From Prionace glauca (Eukaryota > Chordata > Chondrichthyes > Carcharhiniformes > Carcharhinidae), in contig CM075760.1 of assembly GCA_037974335.1 (NCBI GenBank), forward strand, positions 50,734,119-50,798,118: a DNA stretch of 64,000 bases. Direction: 5' to 3'. The notes under the pieces are model-generated. The model did no database searches. It was not told the origin of the DNA and saw only the letters and a program-made list of their open reading frames with translations. A program made the translations under genes and the position numbers. Positions 43,200 to 54,429 of this stretch are shown piece by piece (within the stretch, counting starts at the first letter, position 1; each line of letters starts with the position of its first letter).

Positions 43200-45240
43200 T
43201 TTTCCGAAACTTTCTGCTTTATCCCTACAAGAATATTCAAACACAATTTTATTTTCATTTAGCCAGAACTGCTCAGTATCACTGAGTTGAAACAATGTAA
43301 AAACAATTGAGGAACACCAAACAATTTCACAAATTTTGAGATGCGGTAAGTAATTAATTATCTCGGTATCTAATTTAAAAACTTAGAACGAATAATTGCA
43401 CAGAAAAAAAATAATAATCGGATTCAAAAATTCCCAAAAAGGAAATTATTCTGCAAAACTCGTATTCCAGTAAATGAGAACTTAATCTGGGATATACCGA
43501 TTAATGCAAAGTATCTTGTTCAACTGAGCGCTGCTGTGAAAACGGCAGGTTATCATTGAAATAGCTTCTGGAATTGTCACAAATATTTCCAGTCTGGAAA
43601 ATGTTCTGGTCATGTTAATTGTGTGAAACACACAACAGAACTATTAAAGGGGATTATTGCTAAATTATTAATATAAAATACTCTGTGGTGAATATGGAGC
43701 TAAATTGCCGATTAATAATTCTTTGATTTATATTAATTTTACTATTAAACTTGTTCATGGGAAGTTTGTGACTGCAGCAAAGACTAAGTGTCCGAAGGAG
43801 CGTTGTAAGTCATGACTCACTTGAATTTGTAAGCGTTATTTAACATTTATAAAAAATGCTGTGATATCTTTTAGGTGTTCTTTCCCCCCAACCTGCTTGT
43901 TTTCTCCCTACATGGATTTTCAAACTCAAAGATTGTTTCTGTTCAACCAGAAAACATCTAAACTCTCAACGGCACCGTTCAAGCACTATTTAAACAACAC
44001 AGAAATACTGCCACAAAGCCAAACCATAGCACAAATTTTAAACATTCACAGTGACTGCACCACAGAATTTCCTCAGCAGAAACACAACAAAACACATCAA
44101 TGAGGGAATGAATCCGCTTCACAGAAAAACAGCTCAATTATCCATTCAACAGAATCAAAGGTAACATTGCAAAATAAATCTCAATATCGATTCCAGCAAA
44201 CCAGCTCTTAACCAATTACTAAAGTAAACAGAAATCTAGAATAATAGCAATAGCATTGCGAGGAGGTGGAATTTGTCCAACAAATTAGTTGAAACTTTAT
44301 CACATCTTATTCATATTGGGTCATATTTCAAACATATTTAAACATTTGGATGGTAAAAGTTCCAGCCATCAAATGCCACCGAGATTAAACATTGCAGATA
44401 CCCCAAAATCTGAATGCAGTGACAAACTATGTTCTGGACGAGCGACTTAAGCCGTTATGACTAGAGATTTTAAACATACAAACACAATAAAGCCTGCTTT
44501 ATTTCTCCCTGCAGTCATGCATCAAGCAGTTGCGACCCGCAGAATGTTCATATTCAATCACAAAACGTGTAACAGCTCAGTGTCACTGAGCTCAAACAAT
44601 GCAGAAATACCAAATTAATTCACAAATTTTACGTATTTAAAGTCATCCAGATTCATAATCTCCTCACCAGAAAAAAAAAGCATCACTGAGAGACTGAACC
44701 CCGCTTCATGCAGAAGCAGCACAATTCTGCAAACACTCTCAACAGAATCAAATATAACATTTACAGAAATGTTTAATATAAATTCCAGCCAATTCGCCCA
44801 TCACCAAACTAATTAATGTTTAGAATAAGCAGATTATTGCACAGCAGCACCAGCATTGTGAGTGCGTGGAACATTTTCACTGGATAAATATAGAAATTTA
44901 GATTTTTTAATATTTTTGGTTTAAATTTCAAACACTTGTGCAGTAGATGGTACAAACCGCAGCCACTAGATGTCACCGAGATTAAACGCTGCAGAAACGC
45001 TGAATTGTTTAACAGACATTCGGATTTTAAAGTAACCCAACCACACAGTAACCTCAACAGATCAACACAAAATCCCAACAATTTGGGATTGAATCCCTCA
45101 GCAGCATCTATGTCCAGAAAGAGCGGAATTCTAAAACCCCTTTGCAGCAGAATCACAGGAAACATTGTAACAATTCTCAACCGAGAATCCACCAAACTCA
45201 CATTTATGTTACCACATGGATTATTAGTACACATATAAAT
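43200..45240. repeat. About three diverged 600-750-bp tandem units 3' of JH
   Basis: Recurring landmarks: agctcagtgtcactgagctc..aaacaatgcagaaatac (44,574; relative at 43,266), cacaaattttac (43,330; 44,031; 44,622), caacagaatcaaaggtaaca (44,148; relative at 44,749), agattattgcacagcagcac (44,831; relative at 44,241) and ccaccgagattaaacattgc (44,376; relative at 44,968). AT-rich throughout. Sits where vertebrate Ig intronic enhancers and matrix-attachment regions lie. Confidence 0.6.
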
Positions 45241-45292
45241 ATAAAACAAAGACACATGTAAACCAGTTACTCAATAAGTGGATGGTTCTTAC

Positions 45293-45340
45293 CTGTAGTC
45301 ACCGTCACCATGGTCCCTTGTCCCCAGTAATCGAAGTAGT
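45293..45340 (-). CDS. JH segment
   Basis: Germline joining segment. Reading after the RSS: AC TAC TTC GAT TAC TGG GGA CAA.., giving YFDYWGQGTMVTVTT, with the invariant WGQG motif of FR4. Ends ACTACAG/gtaaga, a strong donor; the last G joins CG of CH1 to give Ala. 48 bases, normal for JH. Only one J is seen, as is usual in a shark cluster. Confidence 0.93.
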
Positions 45341-45379
45341 CACAGTGTCACATTCTGTAGGCTGTGTCATACAATAACC
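45341..45379 (-). other. JH recombination signal, 23-bp spacer
   Basis: Minus strand: nonamer GGTTATTGT (45,379-45,371), 23-base spacer, heptamer CACTGTG (45,347-45,341) directly before JH. Confidence 0.93.
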
Positions 45380-45704
45380 GTCCCTGCACAAAATAGACAC
45401 AAAATCACCATTATTTTAAATATCCACAAACCCAAGGAAAAGCAAAATCAATTAATGTTCATTAAATTATAATTGTATTTCTGGATATCATTTGACATTC
45501 ATAAATGACCCTAAAGTTTTATATTTCACAGAGTTACAGGTGAACATGTTGTTGAAAACACACATCGATAATTGAGTAATTATCAAGATTTTCCATGTTT
45601 ATTCTTGCCATGTGGTCAGTGCTGGACATAAATAATACTGTACTGTGATTACAGTTGGGATTTAAAAGTGACACTGATTCAGTTTCAGTCAATCAGTGCT
45701 GAGG

Positions 45705-45773
45705 GGTTTTTGTATTGACAGTAACTGCTGTGCCATCCCAGGTATCACAGTGAGACACAGCATGACAAATACT
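45705..45773 (-). other. D2 segment with 12-bp RSS on both sides
   Basis: Minus strand: nonamer AGTATTTGT (45,773-45,765), 12-base spacer, heptamer CACTGTG (45,752-45,746); D2 coding ATACCTGGGATGG (45,745-45,733, 13 bases); heptamer CACAGCA (45,732-45,726), 12-base spacer, nonamer ACAAAAACC (45,713-45,705). The 12/12 layout permits joining to JH (23) on the 3' side. Confidence 0.93.
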
Positions 45774-46082
45774 GAGGCGGACTGTTAACTGTAAAATACA
45801 GACAGGTAATTTCACTGCTATTTCAAAAGCCTGTTTCCAGCTCGTTAAGGGTGAGTCAGTGAGATATTTCAATTTTTACTGGTCATGATATTGATAAAGG
45901 GGGTTAGAAACTTTTACATTCTCTGTGCACATTCAGCGTGTAAATCAATAACAATAAAATTGAAGCATTTTACATCTTAAAAAGAAACAATGCTGTTTCT
46001 AAGTATTATTTTGTTGAAGCCTCATTTACTTTGGCATTCGGCAATGGCATTGGTCACAAATTTAAGCAACGTCCTTTTCTGA

Positions 46083-46164
46083 GGTTTTTGTATGAGGATG
46101 GCGCTTTTCTCAGCACTGTGATCCACTGCTGTATATCACAGTGACACACACCCATACAAAAACT
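46083..46164 (-). other. D1 segment with 12-bp and 22-bp RSSs
   Basis: Minus strand: nonamer AGTTTTTGT (46,164-46,156), 12-base spacer, heptamer CACTGTG (46,143-46,137); D1 coding ATATACAGCAGTGGAT (46,136-46,121, 16 bases); heptamer CACAGTG (46,120-46,114), 22-base spacer, nonamer ACAAAAACC (46,091-46,083). Fits V(23)-12 D1 22-12 D2. Confidence 0.93.
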
Positions 46165-46512
46165 GCACTCACTCTGTTCAGTCCTGCTGTTCAATATTCA
46201 CTTTAAATGGACCATTAGTTTTGCTCTAATGTAAAATGTAGACAACTGTTTATATAACACAATCTATCAGAAATATTAAACAGAGTAATATATCGTGTGT
46301 GGTACTTGCTGAAACTACAATGAATATAAAGTCAGTGAAAAGCTCACCAGTTATATGGGTGAGTTTGGGAAGTTTTACTGTTAAATGCTTTCTGTATTAC
46401 TTTTATTTAAAACACGATTATAGTTTGGTTCTGACCACCCTCGATCATATTGCATTTAAAACAGATACTGACCTTCAGGTTATGATGGAAGTTGCGGAAT
46501 CCCCTCTCGGGC

Positions 46513-46551
46513 TGTTCTTGTCCGGGTGAAGCCCTGGATCCTCTCGCTGTG
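46513..46551 (-). other. VH recombination signal, 23-bp spacer
   Basis: Minus strand: heptamer CACAGCG (46,551-46,545) right after the TGT GCA AGA GAG end of VH, 23-base spacer, nonamer ACAAGAACA (46,521-46,513). Both elements depart slightly from consensus (CACAGTG / ACAAAAACC). Confidence 0.92.
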
Positions 46552-46859
46552 CTCTCTTGCACAGTAATAGATGGCCGTGTCTTCAATCTTCAGGCTCCTC
46601 ATGTCCAAAGAGAAGATGTTGTTTGAAGTGTCTGCGGACACAGTAAATCGACCCTGAATTGACGGCGCGTAGTAGCTGTCGCCGTCATCAGCATCGTAGC
46701 TAACCAGCCACTCCAGGCCCTGTCCGGGAACCTGTCGGATCCAGCCCATCCAGTAGCTGTTAAGATTGAACCCGCTGGTTTTACAGGTCAGTCTCAGGGA
46801 GCCTCCGGGACGCCCGGTCTCTGCCTCTGGCTGGGTCAACACAACATCCGACTGGACAC
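46552..46859 (-). CDS. VH segment (variable exon)
   Basis: Germline VH encoding framework and CDR1-2 of the IgM variable domain. Acceptor atttttacag ends 46,860. Reads (G)VQS, the leader end, then [22 protein letters not shown]1 cysteine in [16 protein letters not shown]2 [21 protein letters not shown]2 [17 protein letters not shown]3 [33 protein letters not shown]. Both disulfide cysteines, the core tryptophan and the DTAIYYCAR motif are intact. Its 3' end runs straight into the RSS, so it is not germline-joined. Confidence 0.95.
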
Positions 46860-46991
46860 CTGTAAAAATAGATCAAAAACACCAGGGATTAATCTTAGTG
46901 AAATGATTGCTGAGTCTGGAACATTCCAGAGAGACACTAACACTGAGACAGTAACAGTGAGAGACTTGAACAATAATAAAAAAATACTCAC

Positions 46992-47037
46992 CAGATAAGA
47001 AAGTCAGCAACAAACTGAGAGAAATGGCCGACCTCAT
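46992..47037 (-). CDS. VH leader exon
   Basis: ATG at 47,037; MRSAISLSLLLTFLSG, a hydrophobic signal peptide split by a phase-1 intron (donor TCTG/gtgagt after 46,992), completed by VQS in the VH exon. Directs the chain into the ER. The 132-base intron is typical. Confidence 0.93.
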
Positions 47038-47124
47038 CTTTCTGGTGATTTGGGGGAAATGGATGTGTCAGGAACTCAGTGAACAAACCAGCTCCCGGAC
47101 TGTTGGATTCCGGTCCCAGTGAGC

Positions 47125-47138
47125 GGTATTTAAATACC
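47125..47138 (-). promoter_or_regulatory. VH promoter TATA element, inside a 14-bp palindrome
   Basis: GGTATTTAAATACC is its own reverse complement and contains a TATTTAAA-type TATA box about 90 bases 5' of the leader ATG. No ATGCAAAT or ATTTGCAT octamer is seen between 47,037 and 47,400. Confidence 0.65.
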
Positions 47139-47158
47139 CGGCAGAAGGGGGCGGCTTT

Positions 47159-47200
47159 CCAGGCGCCGCCTGTTGATTCCCTGCTGGAGGCGGCGCCTGG
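47159..47200. repeat. Perfect 13-bp GC-rich inverted repeat upstream of the VH promoter
   Basis: CCAGGCGCCGCCT (47,159-47,171), 16-base spacer, AGGCGGCGCCTGG (47,188-47,200). Only about 20 bases 5' of the TATA palindrome on the minus strand; GC-rich amid AT-rich DNA. Confidence 0.8.
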
Positions 47201-47299
47201 ATCCACGTCCCACCTTCCACACCCCCAACAGAATGGACTCGGAGATTTACAATAGATTAATATTAAAATGGACATTTTATCTGTATCGGGATATTTGTT

Positions 47300-49700
47300 T
47301 GGCTGAAATGTTTATTATATTGTCCCCATTATTTCCGGTGACGATATTACAGTTCATCATCTCTTTACTTTTAAAATAATTAATTCCATTGTAAATATGG
47401 TGATTTTATTACCACACCCCCAACAAGAAAATAAATCTAAAAATGATGCACTAACATTTTGTAACATTAGACAATTTTTCAACAATTCCGTGTCTCTGCC
47501 ACATTACAATAATAAAGCACACTTTATCAGAAGTAATACCATCGGTCTCTGTAACTAAATGTGTAGAATATACAAAGTGATTCTATTGACAGTTGGACGG
47601 CTATCACTGAACAATTTGGGTTTGGAGATGAGAAGAAACTCTCACACAATACAATGTTCCTCCTTATATTTTCAAATTGTCCCAATCGCGAAGACAGGCC
47701 TTTGAAAATAATGAGAATCCCAACCTCCTGATACCTAAATAGTGAGTTGACAGAGAAACATAAAATTAAATGGATTTTTGACACAGAAGTTAACGAATCG
47801 GAACGGACACTGAGATCATTAAAATTCTCCTTCAGTATCCAAATCTTTGCAGCTTACTCTATTGGCTCTCTCTCTCTCTCTCTCATTTCATGAAGTGATT
47901 AATAAACAGACTTTAATTATTGGAATGAAGTTTACTCGGAAACTATACAAATGAAAAAAATCATCCGGTCACTTTATTGTTTTGCGATACTATTTACTCA
48001 GATAATGAACAGGACACGGAATGAAAATATTTGATTAGAATGATTACGATTTAAATTGTGGGGATGAAACATTTACTGTTTAAATGTCTGAATCCCATGT
48101 TGTCCATTGAGCTTCACGCTAATCTGTCCCACACAGTATTTGGCAGCAATCCAGGCTGGTGTCAAATGCTCAAAGTTATTGACAGGAAACATCTGGGGCT
48201 GTTTGTGCAATAGATCAAAGATCAGTTTCATCAGCACTGACCGCTTAGCTCCAAGCCAACTTAAAACCCTGCATGTTGTCAGTAAGGTCTATTTATAAAC
48301 AAATCTACCCAGCAACAGTACTGGAGGCACTTGAATTTTTGGAAGTTATAAATCTAGATGATTTTTTCCCATCTCTAAAGAAAGGATTATTTTCGACCTT
48401 CTCTGGCCTATTAATAACAATGATGATTTTTCCAACACATCAGGATATTGTGATGGACGGATAGAAATAATCACAGGCAGACTGAAAAATGGCTCAGACA
48501 GATGATACATGCTGTTATATTTGAGCATGCACATTTATATTTTATCTCCTTTTATCTTTCCATGGGATGTTTGTTTGGAAAGACCAACACTCTTTGCCTG
48601 TCCCAAATTCCCTTAAATTGACTGGTTTTCTAGAACACTTCTGAAGATATTAAAGAGTCAGCTATTTTGCTTTCAGTCTGCAGTTATATCCTTGTGAGAC
48701 AATGTAGGGATGGCAGATTTCCTCCATTGGGGAATCAGAGCGTTTCCAATGATCGCAATTAGTATCCATTCCAGATTTATCAATAGAATTCAAAATCTAC
48801 CTGCGGGAAGGGTCCGACTTAAATCCCTGTCCTCACATCATTACCCTGGGCCTCTGGATCACTGGATCAATTAAAATAATTAATGTCACCATCTACACAA
48901 ACAATAAATGTATGACTGTGTTGACACAGGAATGAATGACATTTGAATGATTGATGGATGAATGATTGTTGGATTCCTGAATATTTTGATTGAGGGATTA
49001 GTGAATGGATTGGTGGATTCATTGATAAATGGTACTGAATGATGCTGTTCTACATTTCCATATTTGAGTTTGACTACTTCATAAATTGAAACAACTCATT
49101 TATTCAATGTGTGTCCATCAATCCTTCCAGAGTGTCTGGGTGAAATACATTCCGAGTTTCTCTGGAGTTAGCAAGCTGATCCTCTTGAAGAGTAGGGTGA
49201 GATTTTCCTGCAGTTCGGATGGTTCATTTCTCTGCTGATGCTGAATCTTCATATCCAAGACAGAAAGAGAGAGCGGGATTTGGTTGAGGAGGAATGATTG
49301 TACTATATAAAATACTGGTTCTTTCATATACAACAAATCAACCAACAAGCCCTCACCCAAATTAGTGAAGGCAACAGGGTGAAAAGTAAATAAGGTAGCA
49401 ACAGATATTTGTGAAACTCACTGGAAAACTACAAGGTTTACATTATTTCCCAAACAGTGTAAAAATGAATCGGAATTTAAAGATTCAGTAACTTCACATG
49501 AAGTACACGTTGTTCCATTTATATCATCACTTTGATAACCATCAAACTCTCCAGCTATGTACCAGGACATTCTGTGTGATGAGGAGGTGATGACTTGTCA
49601 ATGAAGCGCAGAGGCTGCTGGGTAGCTGTTCATGATCCTCGGTCTGAATTAATTCCATTCCCCACTGAATTCTGGGACAGATTTCATTCCTTGGTGTCAA
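47300..49700. other. 5' flank of the VH segment, duplicated at 55.5-57.8 kb
   Basis: No gene. Several stretches align in the same order with DNA upstream of the VH fossil: gtgagttgacagagaaacat (47,740) with gagctgacagggaaacatg (56,323); gctaatctgtcccacacagt (48,118) with gctaatctgtcccacgcagt (57,051); ctatttataaacaaatctac (48,288) with the like at 57,220; gatattgtgatggacggata (48,443). An old duplication, not a recent one. Confidence 0.7.
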
Positions 49701-49784
49701 AACGCCAATGTGTTGTCAATAAATTTTAAAATCAATAAATTATATGAAGCAGCGTACAGTTATATATTGAATAGAATGAAATGC

Positions 49785-50280
49785 CGAAAATAAACAGAAA
49801 ATACTGGAAAATCTCAGTAACATCTGTGGAGACAGAATAGAGCCTTTGTTTCACATCTGGATGACCCTTCGGCATAGTATCCCTGCTGCTTTGGAGAGAT
49901 CATCATTGTTTCCTACAACGTGTCAGGAAAGCTGCATAAATTTCCTGTGAGTTGGGAATAACAGAAATAATAGACATTATTTCCAGACACACACAAGCTG
50001 CATCAATTCACAGAGCGATCCCAAATATCATAACAAACTTCTTCACCCTAAACTAATCAACATCATAATCTCGAAATATATCCTAAAAAAACCTAATCTC
50101 TATCCACCCACATCATTTCTCAATGTCATCACCCTCTTCAATTTCCTCCAAATAAAAAAGATAACACTGACTCAAAACGTTGGCTCTATTCTCTCTCCAC
50201 AGATGCTATCAGACCCGTTGAGATTTTCCAGCATTCATTATTTTTGTTTCAATTTCCAAAATCTGCAGTCTTTTGCTTTA
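49785..50280. repeat. Inverted pair of the AAAATGCTGGAAAATCTCAG-type repeat
   Basis: 49,785-49,880 (cagaaaatactggaaaatct, cacatctggatgacccttcg) and 50,165-50,280 (actcaaaacgttggctctat, gagattttccagcattcatt) are opposite-strand copies of one short interspersed family, about 300 bases apart. Confidence 0.55.
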
Positions 50281-50359
50281 TCAAACTGATGAACATAATT
50301 GGTGAACTAATTGTTTATCTGTATGAATTGATGATAACTGGGGAATTGGAACAACCTCG

Positions 50360-50575
50360 CCTGGAAATTCCTGTCCAAGACAATCACAAACCTCACTTGG
50401 GCCACTCCTTTACTTACGCTGCGTCGGAGTCCAGGAGCACCCTCCCTAAGAGCACTGTTGGTGTACCTACACTGCAGGTTCTGCAGCAATTGAATAAGGC
50501 GGCTCACCACCAGCTTACCGAATGCAATTAGCAATGGGGAATAAATGGGGGCCTCGACAACGTCGCCTTCCTATC
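50360..50575. repeat. Interspersed repeat, ACTCCCTGCCTAACAGCA family
   Basis: caggagcaccctccctaaga, gtgtacctacactgcaggtt, gcggctcaccaccagcttac, gggaataaatg. 50,576-51,420 shows nothing recognisable. Confidence 0.55.
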
Positions 50576-51419
50576 ATAGAGTAATTTTAAATATACTCAT
50601 CATTATATATGAATGAGATCTGGTGAATGAAATTATTAAATTGCAAATGGACAGTAATTCGTGAAAATAATTATTATCTTTTTGGACATTTTTTTTATAT
50701 TCTCCTTATTCGGTCCAGTATCATTAATTACTCAGCACTGTCTCAGTTCATGTCTAAGAAGTTCCGATATCAGTAAAACTGTGCGAGACACTGCCTCAGT
50801 TTTATTCTCCTTGACAAAGTTATTTTTAAAAATGTTTCTTTCACGGGATATGGGTCTCATTGGAATTGGCATTTGACCATCCCCACGTGGCACTCGGCAC
50901 TAACTCATTACTATTTTCTTGAAGCAGGCCCCTGTTTATATTAAACTACAGCCTGGCTCTGTTAATACTCTGCTAGACCAGAGCTCAGTTTACATTGCAC
51001 ATGGCATTCTCTCTGGTGATGTAATATTTGATACTCACCCTGTATATATTTCATTGTGGCAATTTTGTTTCTGCACTAACTATGCCTCTCTTTGAATTAG
51101 GTTTGTTTTACTCCACGGTTTTGTGAGATGAAGAGCTAATATGTTGCGATAAAAAAAGATTGTTATCAGGCAAGATCCAGAAACGGGCAGTATTGGATCT
51201 CCAGTATTTTATTGTGCTGTAATTTTCTTTGTTTTTTTGTTCTTCATTGACAGTACATGCTACACAGGACTTGACATCCACTTTCACTGCAGCCAGCAGA
51301 AGTAGATTTCAGATTTCTTTTCCAGTGTCCAAAACCTCACACGGGTTGTCCTTGCAGAAGGGTGCAGAGAATTGTGTTCTTCCAGCCACTTTAATCATTA
51401 CTGGCATTGACCAGTGCAG

Positions 51420-52440
51420 TAAAAACTGAGACCATGTCTAATACAATATAAACGTGGATATTGCAGAAATAAGATTGCATCGACTTTGATACAAACAGAG
51501 AGAGATCTAAATGAATATAAACAGAGATAATGTCGAGTTTAATAGAAACAGAAACATGGTGACATATAATATAAGCAGGGACAGCGTCTTATTTGGTACT
51601 GACTGATAATATATCCAATTTACTACGTGTAGAGACAGACAACATAACATTCTACATGCAAGATAAAAGGAGTTAGGGTCTAGTGGAAAATAAACAAAGG
51701 CATGGCTCACAGTACAAGCTGACACGGGGTAAATTTACTGTAATATAAAGAGACTGGTTCAATCCCCATGAAATTTGTAAAGATGGCTGACTGTCCCATC
51801 AAAATCATACAGGATAGAGTAACATGGGGTTAGCTGCAGAATGCAAAGTCCCCTCTGTACTGGCAAATTAATAACTCCCAAAGCAGGAATAGCATGAGTT
51901 AGATGCAAAGTGAATCTCCCTCTAAACTATCCAATTCAAACATTCTCACAACAGTATGCTGTCTATAAACAGAGGGAAACTCCGTCTACAAATCTGTTCA
52001 AACAAAATTAAGGCAGAAAGAGCGTGGACACTCTTCTATGTAAAAACTCTCCTGCACTCTTCCTTCAGAGATCCAGGACGCAGGTTTAAATTAGTGTTAG
52101 GTCTCGTGGAAAGAGCCGTCTACACAGTTCCACAAAACACACCCAAGGTCACGTACAGCAGAGATTAAATACGGATTACATCTTCCCTGATAAAGATATA
52201 TCAAACACTCATAAGTCAGAAACAATGAGTTTAGATGCAGAGTAAATGTTCCTCAACACTGTCCAGTCAAATACTCCAAGGACAGGGACAACACCGGCTA
52301 AATATAGGGAAAGATTCCATATTGAATCCTTATCTGAGGTTAGGTGCAGAAGAAAATGTATCAAGCATTTCAAGATCATTGATTTCTCAAGAGATCTTTG
52401 AGAGTAAATCTCACTCACAGATTCCAATTTATTGAATTTA
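51420..52440. repeat. Highly degenerate tandem repeat
   Basis: 51,420-51,740 repeats a 35-40-base theme (taatacaatataaacg, gaatataaacagagataatg, aatataagcagggacagcg). 51,740-52,440 repeats a 75-85-base theme (gttagatgcaaagtgaatct, ccctctaaactatccaattc). Too decayed to count units. 52,440-53,280 has no recognisable feature. Confidence 0.5.
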
Positions 52441-53289
52441 TTATTTATTTTATTATTTTAATTCATTTAATTTATTATTTTAGAAACCTGTACCTGTGGC
52501 TGAGAGAACACATTGGGCAGACATTGACTTTGTGCTGTGGAGTGAAGACGATGAACCATCGTGGAGAGACAAGACACAGAACCAGACAGGAGAAAGACAG
52601 AGAAAGGGATGAAGCACAGGAAATTTCCATGAACACATTTGCCATTTTATTTCCGGATCTGAAGGATTATTTCTTAATTCTGAACATAGATATCATCATA
52701 ATATTTTTCCTCACATAACTGATGAATAAATAATGTTGAAAAACAACCATTACTGGAATCCGTTGATTGATTTGCATGGTTGTCTCTATTTCTGTGCTGT
52801 GTTGGTGGGGAAATATTTGTTGTGTTTTTGTCAGTCAACAATCTAATTTGGAATTACTATTCTTGTATTTATTTACATAAATACTCACTGTTTACAATGA
52901 AATGTTCATGACAGAAAAACCAGATAAACCGTCAGTTATTGATCAGTTTCAACTCAAAATAGCGATTTATTTTAAGAATATTAACAGTTGGTTCAAAATG
53001 AATAGAAACTTTTTGAACATTCATAACACCAGTTGTACTTAATTAAAGTAAAATAATACATTTCATTTCAGAATTAGTTCTGAAAGTTCTGATGTCAGAA
53101 TTAATAAAGGATCTGTGAACAGGCAGATATTCCACTGAATGTTAATCTGATTCAGGATTTAGTCTGTTTAAACTAGACAAGTTAAGTAAAAAAAACAGAT
53201 CTGATGTCTGAAATATTCCTTCACAAATAGTGATCACACTCACACGAGGGAAGAATAAAAAATGTGGTTATCACGAAGAGATACAATTA

Positions 53290-53765
53290 TTTTTGCTCCC
53301 TCACAGGCGACAGGGAAGCGGGTTCGATTCTAACATTGGGTGACTGTGTGTGGTTTTCACATTCTATCCATATCCATGTGAGTTTCCTCCGAGTGCTCCA
53401 GTTTCCTTCCACAGTCCCAGGATGTGCAGGTTAGGTGGATTGGCTATGATAAATTGCCCCTTAGCGCCCAATGATGTGCAAAGTAGAATCATAGAACCCC
53501 AAAAGTGCAGGAGAGCATTCGGTTCATCAAGTCTGCTATCCGGCAGAGCATCCTTCCCAGGCCCAATGTAAATTGTCTATGCTAAATTTCCTGTTATTGT
53601 CCAGTAATGTGGAGGTTCGGGGGATTAGCCTGTGAATATGTGTGGTTGCCCGGATCGGATGAAAGCTTGCCTAGGTAGGATGCCCTGCTGGAGAGCCCGC
53701 TGCAGATTTATTGGACCGAATGACCATGTTGAACTGTAGGGATACTATGATTTTATGCTATTATG
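53290..53765 (+). mobile_element. tRNA-headed SINE interrupted by an antisense CR1/SINE tail
   Basis: Head and core (aagcgggttcgattctaaca, gtttccttccacagtcccag, gtgcaggttaggtggattgg, tgataaattgccccttagcg) are followed at 53,487 by an antisense tail (atcatagaaccccaaaagtg, cattcggttcatcaagtctg), and SINE-like sequence resumes at about 53,580 (gtaatgtggaggttcggggg) to the end near 53,765. Confidence 0.6.
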
Positions 53766-54429
53766 ATCAGGCAGAGCAGTGATTATATTCACATTAATCT
53801 CAGCGATTCCAAAGTATTACAAATTATGGGGAACTTGAATGTATAGAACATTTTACCCGACCTCATGTCGCCCCAAAGTTCTTAAAACTCACTGATGTAC
53901 CTTTGCTGAATTTAGTCACTGTTCCCATGTTGTAACTGACCAGGTAAGTTACGTACCACAAACTCCCACAAACCCGGATGTAATAAATGGCCAACAAATT
54001 TGCGATTTTATTTGACAAATGAGGATTTGGGTCGGATATTGGACAGAACAGACTTGCTGTTCATAATTATATCAAGAGATTTTACATCCTGGCATTGATG
54101 TTAAATACGAATCTGGTTCTCTTTCTCTGATGATATCCATTGAGATGCTGAGGAGCACTGTTGCTGTTTTAGTTTTAGATTTCCGGAATCTGCAGCAATT
54201 TGCACTGGTTTTATTGAATCTCTGGATGCGAGCGTCACTGACAAAGCTAACATTAATTGCTGATTGTGAACCATCTTGCTGAAACCTGCCCTCCGGATGG
54301 GTGACTTTCCACTGCAGGTTTAATACAACTGGGTGGCTTTCTCGGATATTTCAGTGGTGGTGAAGGGTTATTTTCATCACATGGAACTGGAGTCTGTGTA
54401 GGACAGACAGGGGAAAGATAGGAATACTC

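Larger units (their letters stand above)
24800..47140 (-). other. Complete shark-type IgM heavy-chain cluster, unrearranged
   Basis: Spans promoter, leader, VH, two D segments, JH, four constant domains and two membrane exons, all on the minus strand, in the single-cluster V-D-D-J-C order of cartilaginous fish. The V-D1, D1-D2 and D2-J gaps are each about 370-420 bp. All constant-exon junctions are phase 1 and no coding part is interrupted, so the cluster looks able to produce both secreted and membrane IgM. Intron sizes: JH-CH1 about 12.5 kb, CH1-CH2 0.4 kb, CH2-CH3 0.9 kb, CH3-CH4 1.2 kb, CH4-TM1 3.4 kb, TM1-TM2 0.13 kb. The long JH-CH1 intron owes much of its size to satellites and a CR1 insertion. 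Confidence 0.93.

Noticed and set aside
49118-49360. 80-codon minus-strand frame with ELQENLTLLFKRISLLTPEK
   Set aside because: Looks peptide-like but no motif, no splice context and no repeat elsewhere in the window; not supported as a gene.
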